Shown here piece by piece: positions 17,072 through 26,401 of a stretch of 57,895 nt of DNA; the stretch's first letter is position 1, and every line of letters begins with the position of its first letter. The stretch lies in NCBI GenBank assembly GCA_028284625.1, contig JANQRH010000024.1, positions 1 through 57,895 on the forward strand. The letters run 5' to 3'. Under the pieces are notes generated by a model that worked only from the letters and a program-made list of their open reading frames with translations, searched no databases and was not told the origin of the DNA. Source of the DNA: Afifellaceae bacterium (GTDB lineage: Bacteria > Pseudomonadota > Alphaproteobacteria > Rhizobiales > Afifellaceae). The position numbers and the translations under genes were made by a program.

Positions 17072-20000
17072 TCAGCCCGCCGTGCCCTTCAGCGCATCCA
17101 GCAGAGTGGGATCGATACGGCCCGTCTTTGGGAGGCCCGCCTCACCCTGGAAGCTCAGGATGGCCTCAATGGTCCGCTGGCCGAGAAGGCCATCGGTGGG
17201 GCCGGGATTAAATCCCTTCTCGGTGAGAAGTTTTTGCACCAGCGCGACCATGTCGTTCTCCGAAAGCGTGCTGCCGAGCTCTTTTTCCGGCTGCGCTTCG
17301 ACGCTGATGGAGCTGCGCTGATCGCTCCAGCCACCTTCCGGCATCAGCACTTCGTTGGCCTCGCTGATGAGAGGAACGGGCTGGAACCCGGCCGCGGCGG
17401 CTTGTGCCTGAGATAGCGTTTCCTCCGGAAGGGCCGCGGCGATGATGTCGCGGCGTTTGGCCGATTCTTCGTCACCGGAGGTGGCTGCGATGGAGAACCA
17501 CTTATAGGCCTCGATCAGATCCTGCGGCACGCCCAGGCCGCGTGCATGGAGAATGGCCAGGTTGAACTGGCTGTCCCGCACGCCGTGCTCGGCAGCGCGA
17601 CGGAAGAGCTGTGCGGCCGCTTCCAGATCGGGCTCGCCGCCGGCACCTTCTGCAAAGAGCACGGCCAGATTGTGCATCGCCTTCACGTTGCCGGCGTCGG
17701 CGGCGCGGCGATACCAATCTTGCGCCTTGGTCATGTCCTTGGTGACGCCGAGGCCCTTCTCGTAGATCGACCCGAGGCGGTATTGCGCCGGCGCCAGGCC
17801 GTCAGCGGCAACGCTCTCATACCAGGCGACGGCCGCCGGCATGTCGCGCAGCCCTGAGCTGCCTTCCGCGAAGCGGGCAGCGACCTCAAATCCGGCAGCC
17901 GGATTGCCGGACATGGCCGCATCGCGCAGGCGCTGCGAGACCATCGTGACCGGAGGCTCCGGCGGAGTTGCCTCGGTGGTGAAGGTTGTTGTCGGCGTGT
18001 CGGTTGTCATCGTCGCCAGTGCCGCTGCGTCATCCATCGTGGCGGCGGCCATGCTGGGCGGCTCGCTGATGATTTCCTCGGCCGGCGTGTCCGTCGGCGC
18101 GGAGGCTGTTGTCGCAGTGCCGAGCTCGGCCTCGACCTCTGGCGTGGCAGCTTCGGGGAGCGCCGCCATCTCGGTCGGCGGTGCTTCGGACGCCGGCTCT
18201 TCAACAGCCGGCATCTCCTCCGCCAAGGCCTCCGCCTGGACGGTCTCTTCAATCGGCGGAACGCCAGGGGCGGATGCCGGCGTCGGGGCCGAAGAGCCGA
18301 AGCCCGGAATGGCGGCAATGACGCTGCTGACATTGCTGCTGATGTCGACCTGGTTACGCACGATCTGGAAGGCGGCGAAAGCCACGGCAACTGCAAGTGC
18401 CGCCGCCATAAGCGCGACGCGCCGCGATTTAAACGTTTGGCCACCGCTCTGGACAGGGGCGGATGGTTCCACACCGGACGCCTCGTCCGCCGCAGCGCGG
18501 GCCGCGCGACGAGCGGCGACGAGGAAGTTCTCGTCGATGACGTTGTCCGCCTGATCGGCCGATCCCAGGTCACCGCCAAGCGCTGTTTCGCGGCCTTTGT
18601 CGCGGCCGGAGAGATTCCCGGTGGCTGAGGTCGGGGCGCCGGTCAGTGCTGAGTTGAGCGGCGAATCCGTGCCGGGCTCAAGCGGCAGGTCGGTCTCGTC
18701 TTCGCTTTCATCAGGCTCCGGCGTGAACGATTCGGCTTTGCCGCCCGTGGCGCGGCGGAGCAACTGTCGGGACGTCAGGCGGCTGAGCAGGCTACCGGAG
18801 CGCTGTTCTGCGCTCTCCGCCTCGCCTGCCGGCGTTTCCGCGGCTTCTAATCCGCTCTCCGTCAGCACCGGCGTCTGAGACCCGGCGTCGCCGGAATCCG
18901 GATCGGCGGTGTCCGGCTTGGTCCTTTCCAGCCGCTCCACCAGCGCTCCGGCCTCGGCCGGCGTCGTGGCCTTCGGCGTGACGTCCGTCTGAGCAAAGAC
19001 ATCCGGCTTGGCGGTATCGGTCGCCTTTTCCGGCGATGCGGCAGGCTTGTCGGCTTCATCAGCGTCCCGCTCCAGGAACGCCATGCGCTTGACGACCGCC
19101 TCAAGCGTGCCCTGAACGGCGTCGAGCGCATCCTTGGTCGATTTCTCCGATGCCTTTGTGGAGCTGCGGAGCGCCTCCACATCGTCCGACAAAGCGCGCG
19201 CCACGCCGGCCATCGCGGTGGCTTCACCGTCGCCCTGCTCCGTGGTGGCCTGATGGTCGGTCACCGCGCGTCGGGTTTCGTCCAGCCGCTCCTCGATCGT
19301 CTTCAGGCTGGATTCCACATGGGCCAGCGCGAGGCGCGACTGGCCGGGATCGTCAAGCAGGCCGGCGATCCGTTCCATCTGCGCCTCAAGCGCGGCCGTG
19401 CTCGCCGCCGGGCGGTCGGATATCTGATCCATGCGCGAAACGATGGTGCGCAGGAGGTCGCCGAAGCCTGCTTCGTCCTGGCCGAGGCCGGGGAGCGAGC
19501 GAAGCTCCCGCCGCAGAGACAGGATGTCCTCCTGCAGCTCGGCGACGGCGTCCACGGACAGAGACGAACCGTCCACGGAGGTGGCGAGACCAATCGTCTC
19601 AAGCTTGCGCTCAAGCCGCGCAATTCGCTCGTCGGAACCAGCCGGCGTCTGTTCGGCCAAGGCGCTGGCGGCGCTTTCGGCGACGCGATTGGCGAGCCGT
19701 TCGATGTCGTGCTGCGACATGCCGGCGTCGGCGATACGGCTCTCCAGGCGCGCCAGCTGGTCCTCGATATCGACATTGGCGCTTCTGACGAGCGTCTGCT
19801 CAAGCTGCTCGAAGCGCTCCGTGATAGTCGCGGTATCGGCAAGGCGCTGCTCCAGCCGGTCGAAGCGGTCGTCGGGAAGCGCCCGGATCGTGGCGTCGAC
19901 GCGATCGAAGAGCTCGTTGAGCCGCGCCGGGTCGATGCTGCGGCCCTTCAGCAGCTCAAGCCTGCTGATGATGCCTTCAAGCTGCGTCTGCAACGCGCGC

Positions 20001-22054
20001 GCGTCCGGGCCCTTGCCGCTGTTGCCGAGCGCGACGATGCGTTCCTCTATCGCCTCAAGGCGCAGTGAAAGCGGAGAATGCTCGTCTGCGGCGCCGAGCG
20101 TGCTGACGCGCTCGGAAATGTCCTGGAGTTTCTGCGCGAACGGCCGCAGCTGCTCGCTGGATTGGGCGGCCTGATGGTTCAGCTCGTCGAGCTGGCGCTG
20201 CATCTCCTCAAGGCGCGATTCCAGCGGCTGAATTTGGGCGCGCGACAAATATTCCGTGTGCTCGACGATCTGCTGCCCCAGATTGTCCAGCTTGTCACCG
20301 AGCGCGCCAACGTCGCGGCGGGCGCCGTCGGTGTCCTGTGCCTCAATGGCTTCGGCGAGGGAATCGACCTTGCGGGTCAGCCCGGCCAGAAGCTCCGCGG
20401 CGTCCTCTTTCTCCTCAATCGTCGTGGCGAGGTCGGTCAGCCGGCGCTCCAGCCGCAGGAACGCGTCGCGGCTGGCGGTCTGGTCGTCGAGAAGACGTGA
20501 GTCGAACGCCGCGAGGTGTGCCTCCAACGCCGAGACATCGACCGAGCGACCGGCTTCGGCCACCTCAATGAGTTGTCCGGAGAGCTCCGAGAGGCGGTGC
20601 TCAAGGTTGGCGGAAGCCATCAGACGCTGCTCGCGTGCCGCCTTCAGGTCGGAGGCGACGGTTGCAAGCTGGTCCTCAATCTTCTCAAGCGCGGCCTGGT
20701 CGCTCAGCGCTTCCGGCAGGGCGTCAAGCCGGTCGGCAAGGGAAAACAGGCGATCGCCGAGATGCGACACGTCTTCCTGCGAGGCGGTGTTCTGGAGCTG
20801 CCGACGCAGGCCGTCGATGCGGTCCTGGATTTCCTCCGGTGAGGCCAGGTGGTGCACCAGCCCCTCCATGCGGTCGAACCGCTCCAGAATCGCGCCCTGG
20901 TTCTCGCGGATCGCGTCATAAGCCGGGATCTCGACCTCCACAGTATCGAGGCGGTCGGTCAGGCCAACGAGGCGGTCCTGAATGTCGCCCAGGCGATTGC
21001 CGGCCATATTGCGTGCCGCATTCACCTTGAGCTCCATCTCGCCGAGCCGCGCATCGATCGCTTCCAGGGCGGAGGCGGTGCTGTTGCGGCTATGAGCAAG
21101 CCCTTGAATCTCGTTAAGGAGCTGCATGAGCTCGGCGCGCACCGGCTCAATCTGATTGTCGTCGAGGTCCTCTTGAAGCGCGTCCACGCGCGCTTCGATT
21201 GCCGCGAGCTGGTTTTGCATCTGCGTCGCCGTCTCCAGGCCGCGGCGCGCCTCTTCGATGCGTGCATGACGCTCTGCTTCGGCAGTGGCCGCCTGGCGGC
21301 GCATTTCCTCTTCCGCCTCCTCAACGCGGCGATCTGCATCGGCCTGATGCTCGGCGGCGCGTTGCATGGACTCCGCGGCCTCCTCCTCAGCGCGGCGGCG
21401 CGCTTCCGCCTGCGCCTCGGCAATCCGCATCGCCTCCGCGGCTTCCGCCTCTGCCTCTGCTTCGCGCTGATGCGCCTCGGCGATCATCTGCACGTGCCGC
21501 GCGGCGTGCTCGGCCTCCATCTCCGCCAGACGGCGGAGCTCGGCGCGGCCGGCTGCCTCATCGGCGCCGGAAGCCAGCGACGGCTCTTCGTGCGAGGAGG
21601 CCGGTCCTGCCTCTTCGCGGCCGTCATCGTCGGCAGTGGTTTCTCCACCCTGCAGCCGCTGGCTCAGCGCCTCAAGCCGTGCCTCGAGGCGGTCGAGCCC
21701 GTGCGTGACGATATCGCGGTCGCTGCCGACCTCAGCTGCCGCGGCGGCCGAACTCGCGATGCGCGTTTCCGGCGTCGCCGACCGGCTTTGGCGCTCGATT
21801 GCGTCCAGCCCTTCTGCGAGCTTTCTGACGGCGCGTTCAAGCTCTTCCGCGCTTGTTGCGGGCGGGCGTGCCTGAAGGTGCTCGGCGACGCGCTGTCGCG
21901 CGCCCTGACCGATTTGTGCCAGCCGACCCTCCGCATCGAAGCGGGCGTCCAAGAGATCGTCGAAAGCCAGATCGGCATCCTGTTCGGACCGATCGGCCGC
22001 ATGGCCCGCGGATGCGGTACTCGCCTTAACGCTCCTAGAATTTCGCGCGTTCAT
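17072..22054 (-). CDS. podJ: PodJ-like polar organelle development protein
   Basis: A 1660-residue single-pass membrane protein with PodJ architecture. About residues 1-1050 are charged, heptad-rich coiled coil, including an Ala/Glu/Arg-rich stretch near 150-300. A linker follows, then one membrane segment (ALMAAALAVAVAFAAFQIV, about 1211-1229). The periplasmic part has an acidic Pro/Ala/Thr linker, about four Sel1 repeats (1370-1540; AAVAWYESVAADG, AQDWYRRAADAGN) and a C-terminal peptidoglycan-binding domain (1603-1660; GFNPGPTDGLLGQRTIEAIL). In Caulobacter and Agrobacterium PodJ organises a cell pole. ATG 22054 has GAGGAG 6-7 nt upstream. The coiled coil is longer than in the Caulobacter protein. 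Confidence 0.82.
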   Translation of the reverse strand: MNARNSRSVKASTASAGHAADRSEQDADLAFDDLLDARFDAEGRLAQIGQGARQRVAEHLQARPPATSAEELERAVRKLAEGLDAIERQSRSATPETRIASSAAAAAEVGSDRDIVTHGLDRLEARLEALSQRLQGGETTADDDGREEAGPASSHEEPSLASGADEAAGRAELRRLAEMEAEHAARHVQMIAEAHQREAEAEAEAAEAMRIAEAQAEARRRAEEEAAESMQRAAEHQADADRRVEEAEEEMRRQAATAEAERHARIEEARRGLETATQMQNQLAAIEARVDALQEDLDDNQIEPVRAELMQLLNEIQGLAHSRNSTASALEAIDARLGEMELKVNAARNMAGNRLGDIQDRLVGLTDRLDTVEVEIPAYDAIRENQGAILERFDRMEGLVHHLASPEEIQDRIDGLRRQLQNTASQEDVSHLGDRLFSLADRLDALPEALSDQAALEKIEDQLATVASDLKAAREQRLMASANLEHRLSELSGQLIEVAEAGRSVDVSALEAHLAAFDSRLLDDQTASRDAFLRLERRLTDLATTIEEKEDAAELLAGLTRKVDSLAEAIEAQDTDGARRDVGALGDKLDNLGQQIVEHTEYLSRAQIQPLESRLEEMQRQLDELNHQAAQSSEQLRPFAQKLQDISERVSTLGAADEHSPLSLRLEAIEERIVALGNSGKGPDARALQTQLEGIISRLELLKGRSIDPARLNELFDRVDATIRALPDDRFDRLEQRLADTATITERFEQLEQTLVRSANVDIEDQLARLESRIADAGMSQHDIERLANRVAESAASALAEQTPAGSDERIARLERKLETIGLATSVDGSSLSVDAVAELQEDILSLRRELRSLPGLGQDEAGFGDLLRTIVSRMDQISDRPAASTAALEAQMERIAGLLDDPGQSRLALAHVESSLKTIEERLDETRRAVTDHQATTEQGDGEATAMAGVARALSDDVEALRSSTKASEKSTKDALDAVQGTLEAVVKRMAFLERDADEADKPAASPEKATDTAKPDVFAQTDVTPKATTPAEAGALVERLERTKPDTADPDSGDAGSQTPVLTESGLEAAETPAGEAESAEQRSGSLLSRLTSRQLLRRATGGKAESFTPEPDESEDETDLPLEPGTDSPLNSALTGAPTSATGNLSGRDKGRETALGGDLGSADQADNVIDENFLVAARRAARAAADEASGVEPSAPVQSGGQTFKSRRVALMAAALAVAVAFAAFQIVRNQVDISSNVSSVIAAIPGFGSSAPTPASAPGVPPIEETVQAEALAEEMPAVEEPASEAPPTEMAALPEAATPEVEAELGTATTASAPTDTPAEEIISEPPSMAAATMDDAAALATMTTDTPTTTFTTEATPPEPPVTMVSQRLRDAAMSGNPAAGFEVAARFAEGSSGLRDMPAAVAWYESVAADGLAPAQYRLGSIYEKGLGVTKDMTKAQDWYRRAADAGNVKAMHNLAVLFAEGAGGEPDLEAAAQLFRRAAEHGVRDSQFNLAILHARGLGVPQDLIEAYKWFSIAATSGDEESAKRRDIIAAALPEETLSQAQAAAAGFQPVPLISEANEVLMPEGGWSDQRSSISVEAQPEKELGSTLSENDMVALVQKLLTEKGFNPGPTDGLLGQRTIEAILSFQGEAGLPKTGRIDPTLLDALKGTAG

Positions 22055-22094
22055 CAGTGCTCCTCGGGGCGGAATTCTAGCGCAGGGGTGCGCT

Positions 22095-22199
22095 GATTCG
22101 GACCGCGAATCGTCGGTGTTCCGCCGCAAGGTGAAGATGATCGTAACTTAGGTAAATAGCGGGTTAACCTGCACGGCACATTTCCAAAAAATTAACCAT
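22095..22199 (-). promoter_or_regulatory. CtrA-like and CcrM (GANTC) sites upstream of the podJ-like gene
   Basis: Two CcrM methylation sites, GATTC (22095-22099) and GAATC (22107-22111), lie 40-60 bp upstream of the podJ start. A CtrA-type half-site TTAACCAT is at 22192-22199, with a second TTAACC at 22164-22169. A further GATTC at 22287 belongs to the merR side. In Caulobacter podJ transcription depends on the cell-cycle regulators GcrA (acting with GANTC methylation) and CtrA, so the arrangement fits. No experiment supports it here. Confidence 0.5.
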
Positions 22200-22312
22200 A
22201 CGCCCCCCAGATTTCGCAGGCCGGTGGCTGCTGTGACTTTCACGTCAGCGGAACCCCGGCTCTGGCGGCCCTTTGGGCACGGTTTCGATTCGGACGTTCA
22301 GGAGCGCATGTC

Positions 22313-22726
22313 ATGAAAAGTACCTTTGCCATCGGGGAGTTGGCGCGGGAATTCGGCGTTACCCACAGGACATTGCGCTTCTATGAGGACAAAGGTCTGA
22401 TCAGCCCGCGCCGCGATGGCACGAATCGCATCTATTCCCGCCGTGACCGCTCGCGGCTCAAACTGGTGATTCTCGGCAAGAAAGTCGGCTTTTCGCTGGC
22501 TGAGATCGGGGACATGCTCGACATCTACGACCTGAAGGATGGCGGCGTGCCCCAGCTACAGGGCTCGCTCAGCCGATTCGCCGAGCAGATCGGCGTGCTG
22601 CACAAACAAAAACGGGACATTGAGCAGGCGATCGAGGAGATGACGCGGACGATGAACGTCGTTGCCGGCTTGCTCAGGGATCGCGAGGCCGCGGAGGCAA
22701 AGACGCCGCGCCAGGCGGCAGCTTAG
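22313..22726 (+). CDS. MerR-family regulator, LiuR-like
   Basis: A 137-residue DNA-binding protein. The MerR helix-turn-helix and wing are at residues 4-70 (FAIGELAREFGVTHRTLRFY, then RNRIYSRRDRSRLKL-type wing), followed by a coiled dimerisation helix (about 80-125). It lacks the cysteines of metal-sensing MerR proteins. The sequence resembles LiuR, which controls branched-chain amino acid and acyl-CoA catabolism in proteobacteria. ATG 22313 has AGGAG 7-8 nt upstream. It heads the acyl-CoA degradation genes, so it probably controls them. Confidence 0.85.
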   Translation: MKSTFAIGELAREFGVTHRTLRFYEDKGLISPRRDGTNRIYSRRDRSRLKLVILGKKVGFSLAEIGDMLDIYDLKDGGVPQLQGSLSRFAEQIGVLHKQKRDIEQAIEEMTRTMNVVAGLLRDREAAEAKTPRQAAA

Positions 22727-22735
22727 CGATGATCA

Positions 22736-22759
22736 TGGCCACGGGAACATTCGTGGCCA
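22736..22759 (+). promoter_or_regulatory. Inverted repeat between merR and the acyl-CoA dehydrogenase gene
   Basis: TGGCCACG (22736-22743) and CGTGGCCA (22752-22759) form a perfect 8-bp inverted repeat with an 8-bp spacer, ending 33 bp before the dehydrogenase ATG. It could be an operator for the adjacent MerR-type protein or an RNA hairpin. There is no T-run after it, so a terminator is less likely. Confidence 0.45.
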
Positions 22760-22792
22760 AAACGTCGTCCGTCGAGCGACTATGTAACAAGA

Positions 22793-24589
22793 ATGCCGAC
22801 CTATAGCGCCCCGTCAGACCATGTGTTGTTCCTGCTCCGCGATGTGCTGGGCTATGAGCGCTATGCCAATTTGCCGGGCTTTGCCGATGCGCCGCTCGAT
22901 CTTGTCGAGGCGGTGCTCTCAGAGGCCGGGCGCTTCTGCGAAGAGGTGCTCCAGCCTTTGAACCGCACAGGCGATGTTCAAGGCTGCACACGCCACGACG
23001 ACGGCTCGGTGACGACGCCCGATGGCTTCAAGGATGCCTACCGGACCTATGCGGAAGCCGGCTGGGTCGGGCTCGCCGCCGATCCGGCCCATGGCGGCCA
23101 GGGCCTTCCCTATACGCTCGCTGCCATCCTGAACGAGTTCGTCTCCTCCGCCAACATGGCCTGGGGCATGTACACGGGGCTGGCGCAGGGCGCGATCTCC
23201 GCGATCACGCTGCACGGCTCCGACGAGCAGAAGGCGCTTTATCTGCCGAAGCTGGTGTCGGGAGAATGGACCGGCACGATGAACCTGACGGAGCCGCATT
23301 GCGGCACCGATCTCGGGCTGATCAAGACCAAGGCCGTGCCGGCGGGGGATGGCAGCTATGCCATCACGGGCCAGAAGATCTTCATCTCAGCCGGCGAGCA
23401 CGATTTGACGCCGAACATCGTGCATCTGGTGCTGGCCCGCATCGAGGGCGCGCCGGACGGCACCAAGGGGCTGTCGCTGTTCGTGGCGCCGAAGTTCCTG
23501 CCGGACGAAAGCGGCGAGGTAGGCGAGCGGAACGCCATCTCATGCGGTTCGCTTGAGACGAAGATGGGCATCCACGGCAACGCCACCTGCGTCATGAATT
23601 ATGACGGCGCGACGGGCTGGCTTGTCGGCGAGCCGGAAAAGGGGCTCCGCGCCATGTTCACGATGATGAACGAGGCGCGGCTCGGCGTGGCGGCGCAGGG
23701 ATTGGCGCTGGCCGAGGTGGCCTATCAGAACGCGGCGGTCTACGCGCGTGAGCGTCGCCAGGGCAGGGCACTTTCCGGTGCGGCCGAGCCTGACGCGGCG
23801 GCCGATCCGATCCTTGTTCATCCCGACGTGCGGCGCACGCTGATGTCGATCCGCGCCTTCAATGAGGCGGCGCGGGCGTTGTTCGTATGGGCGGCGCTGA
23901 AGGCCGACATCGCGCATAAGTCACAGGACGCGGATGATCGCCTGGCGGCGGACGACGCCTTGGGCCTGTTCACGCCGGTCCTGAAGGGCGTGCTTTCCGA
24001 CAAGGGCTTTGAGAACACCGTTCAGGCGCAGCAGGTCTTCGGTGGGCACGGCTATATCGCCGAGCACGGCATGGAGCAGTTCGTGCGCGATGCCCGCATC
24101 GCCATGATCTATGAGGGCGCTAACGGCATCCAGGCGCTCGACCTCGTGGGGCGCAAGCTTCCCAAGGATGGCGGACGGGCGATGAATGCGTTCTTCAATG
24201 AGGTCGCAGGCTTCGTGAAGGCGCATGAGAAGGACGAGGCGCTGGCGCCCTTTGTCGCGCCGCTGACGGCAGGCCTGGAGCATCTCCGCCAAGCCACAAT
24301 GTGGCTGATGAACAACGCCATGGCCAAGCCCGACAATGCCGGTGCGGCCTCCACCGATTACATGCATCTCTTCGGCCTGGTGGCGCTCGGCTATATGTGG
24401 GCGCAGATGGCCAAGGCGGCGACGGAGAAGCTCGCGGATGGTGCTGACGGACGGGAGGCGTTCTTTGAGACGCGGCTAACGCTCGGGCGCTTCTTCATGG
24501 AGCGCACCATGCCGGAGACCGCGGCGCACCTGGCGCGCATCTCATCGGGCGCCGACACGTTGATGGCGCTGCCGGCGGAGGCTTTTTAG
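22793..24589 (+). CDS. Acyl-CoA dehydrogenase (long, DmdC/FadE-like)
   Basis: A 598-residue FAD enzyme that introduces the alpha-beta double bond in acyl-CoA. The N-terminal helical domain is followed by NLTEPHCGTDLGLIKT (FAD/substrate region), a middle beta domain (GQKIFISAGEHD), and the C-terminal helices with QVFGGHGYIAEHGMEQ. The catalytic glutamate is expected in MIYEGANGIQALDLVGRK. A further ~120-residue C-terminal domain gives the ~600-residue length of the subfamily that includes methylmercaptopropionyl-CoA dehydrogenase DmdC. Exact substrate is unknown. It is the first enzyme of the operon ending at 28606. Confidence 0.9.
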   Translation: MPTYSAPSDHVLFLLRDVLGYERYANLPGFADAPLDLVEAVLSEAGRFCEEVLQPLNRTGDVQGCTRHDDGSVTTPDGFKDAYRTYAEAGWVGLAADPAHGGQGLPYTLAAILNEFVSSANMAWGMYTGLAQGAISAITLHGSDEQKALYLPKLVSGEWTGTMNLTEPHCGTDLGLIKTKAVPAGDGSYAITGQKIFISAGEHDLTPNIVHLVLARIEGAPDGTKGLSLFVAPKFLPDESGEVGERNAISCGSLETKMGIHGNATCVMNYDGATGWLVGEPEKGLRAMFTMMNEARLGVAAQGLALAEVAYQNAAVYARERRQGRALSGAAEPDAAADPILVHPDVRRTLMSIRAFNEAARALFVWAALKADIAHKSQDADDRLAADDALGLFTPVLKGVLSDKGFENTVQAQQVFGGHGYIAEHGMEQFVRDARIAMIYEGANGIQALDLVGRKLPKDGGRAMNAFFNEVAGFVKAHEKDEALAPFVAPLTAGLEHLRQATMWLMNNAMAKPDNAGAASTDYMHLFGLVALGYMWAQMAKAATEKLADGADGREAFFETRLTLGRFFMERTMPETAAHLARISSGADTLMALPAEAF

Positions 24590-24671
24590 GGCGGGCGGCA
24601 TTCTCCACGCGAGGCTTCATATCGTCGTCGAAGCCGCCTAGATATATTTCCGGTCATCGGAGGACGCTTGA

Positions 24672-25880
24672 ATGGCGGACGCCTACATTTACGACGCCGT
24701 GCGCACGCCGCGCGGGCGCGGCAAGCCGGACGGCGCGCTGCACGAGGTGCCGACGGTGCGGCTCGCGGCGACCGCGCTTGACGCGATCCGCGCGCGCAGC
24801 GACCTCGACACGCATCTCGTCGACGACGTGGTTCTCGGCTGTGTCGATCCGGTCGGCGAGGCTGGCGGCAATGTCGCACGCGCAGCGGTGTTTCTCGCCG
24901 ATTACGGCACGCATGTGCCGGGCATGCAGATCAACCGCTTCTGCGCCTCCGGTCTCGACGCAGTGAACATGGCGGCGAGCCAGGTCATGACCGGCTATCA
25001 CGACGTGGTGGTGGCGGGCGGCGTGGAATCCATGTCGCGCGTCGGCATCGGCATGTCGGGCGGTGCGTGGCCGGTCGATCCACAGGTCGCCGTCCCTTCC
25101 TATTTTCTGCCGCAGGGTGTCTCCGCCGACCTCATTGCCACGAAGTATGGGATCAGCCGCGACGATTGCGATGCCTATGCGGTGGAAAGCCAGACGCGCA
25201 CGGCCGAAGCCTGGGACGACGGGCGCTTTGCCAATTCGGTCGTGCCGGTCTCAGACATCAACGGCATCACACTGCTTGACCGCGACGAGCACCCGCGGCC
25301 CGACACCGACATGCAGGGGCTCGCCGCGCTTAATCCGTCGTTTGAGATGGTCGGCCAGATGGGTGGCTTCGACGCCGTCGCCATCCAAGCGCATCCGGAA
25401 GTGGAGAAGGTCAAACATGTCCACCACGCCGGAAATTCGTCGGGCATTGTGGATGGTGCGGCTGCCGTGCTGGTCGGCAATGGGTCCGGCGGCAAGGCGG
25501 CCGGCCTGAAGCCGCGCGCAAAGATTCGCGCCTTCGCCAATATCGGTTCCGACCCGGCATTAATGCTGACGGGGCCGATCGACGTCACTGAGAAGCTTCT
25601 GAAGCGCTCCGGCATGGCGCTTGCCGATATCGATCTCATCGAGATCAATGAGGCATTCGCTTCCGTGGTACTGCGCTATTGCCAGGCGCTCGATCTCGAT
25701 TCCTCAAAGGTCAACGTCAATGGCGGCGCTATCGCCATGGGTCATCCGCTCGGTGCCACCGGCGCGATGATCTTGGGCACCGTGCTCGACGAACTGGAGC
25801 GGCGTGATCTCTCCACCGCGCTGGTGACGCTCTGCATCGGCGCCGGGATGGGCACCGCCACCATCATCGAGCGGGTTTGA
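24672..25880 (+). CDS. Acetyl-CoA acyltransferase (thiolase)
   Basis: A 402-residue thiolase, catalysing thiolytic cleavage (or condensation) of 3-ketoacyl-CoA. The nucleophile cysteine is in [17 protein letters not shown], the histidine in [11 protein letters not shown], and the second cysteine in [17 protein letters not shown] 24672 is preceded by GGAGG at 24659-24663. Context, between an acyl-CoA dehydrogenase and a FadB-type protein, supports beta-oxidation (FadA role). A hairpin-like GGCTTC/GAAGCC (24613-24635) sits in the short leader. Confidence 0.92.
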   Translation: MADAYIYDAVRTPRGRGKPDGALHEVPTVRLAATALDAIRARSDLDTHLVDDVVLGCVDPVGEAGGNVARAAVFLADYGTHVPGMQINRFCASGLDAVNMAASQVMTGYHDVVVAGGVESMSRVGIGMSGGAWPVDPQVAVPSYFLPQGVSADLIATKYGISRDDCDAYAVESQTRTAEAWDDGRFANSVVPVSDINGITLLDRDEHPRPDTDMQGLAALNPSFEMVGQMGGFDAVAIQAHPEVEKVKHVHHAGNSSGIVDGAAAVLVGNGSGGKAAGLKPRAKIRAFANIGSDPALMLTGPIDVTEKLLKRSGMALADIDLIEINEAFASVVLRYCQALDLDSSKVNVNGGAIAMGHPLGATGAMILGTVLDELERRDLSTALVTLCIGAGMGTATIIERV

Positions 25881-25883
25881 GCC

Positions 25884-26351
25884 ATGCCGAAAGTCGATAT
25901 CGCGTCTCTGCCGGAGGACGATGCCTGCGACTACCCCGCGCCTTTCCATGAAATCGCAAAAGGGCGCGTCCGCAGGCGGCTTGGCGATGCCGGCGGGCTG
26001 ACGCAGTTCGGCGTCAATCTATGTCGGCTCGAGCCGGGCTCCGGCTCGTCGCAGCGCCATTGGCACGAGAGCGAGGACGAGTTCGTTTACGTCCTGGAGG
26101 GTGAGGTCGTGCTGGTGGAGGATGAGGGCGAGACAATCCTCAAGCCCGGCGACGCTGCGACCTTCAAGGCGGGCGTCGCCAACGGCCATCAGCTCATCAA
26201 CCGCTCCGATCGGGATGCGCTGTTCCTGGAGGTCGGAACACGCACGTCCGTCAGTGCTGCGCATTATTCCGACCTCGACATGAAAGTGGCGCGCGTGAAG
26301 GGTGTCGATACGTTCATGCGCAAGGACGGCACGCCCTATCCCCAACGGTGA
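25884..26351 (+). CDS. Cupin-domain protein
   Basis: A 155-residue single-domain cupin. Cupin motif 1 is [20 protein letters not shown] (two histidines and a glutamate as metal ligands) and motif 2 is [20 protein letters not shown]. It starts 3 bp after the thiolase stop, so it is cotranscribed with the beta-oxidation enzymes. Similar small cupins are annotated only as hypothetical. A metabolic or sensory role linked to acyl-CoA turnover is possible but not shown. Confidence 0.87.
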   Translation: MPKVDIASLPEDDACDYPAPFHEIAKGRVRRRLGDAGGLTQFGVNLCRLEPGSGSSQRHWHESEDEFVYVLEGEVVLVEDEGETILKPGDAATFKAGVANGHQLINRSDRDALFLEVGTRTSVSAAHYSDLDMKVARVKGVDTFMRKDGTPYPQR

Positions 26352-26401
26352 ATGCGCGAGATGCGTTGCCGCTTAGACAATCACATTCCGGGAGTCACGG
26401 G

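Noticed and set aside
20849-22096. 415-codon plus-strand frame opposite the podJ-like gene
   Set aside because: Antisense to the coiled-coil coding region; no motif.
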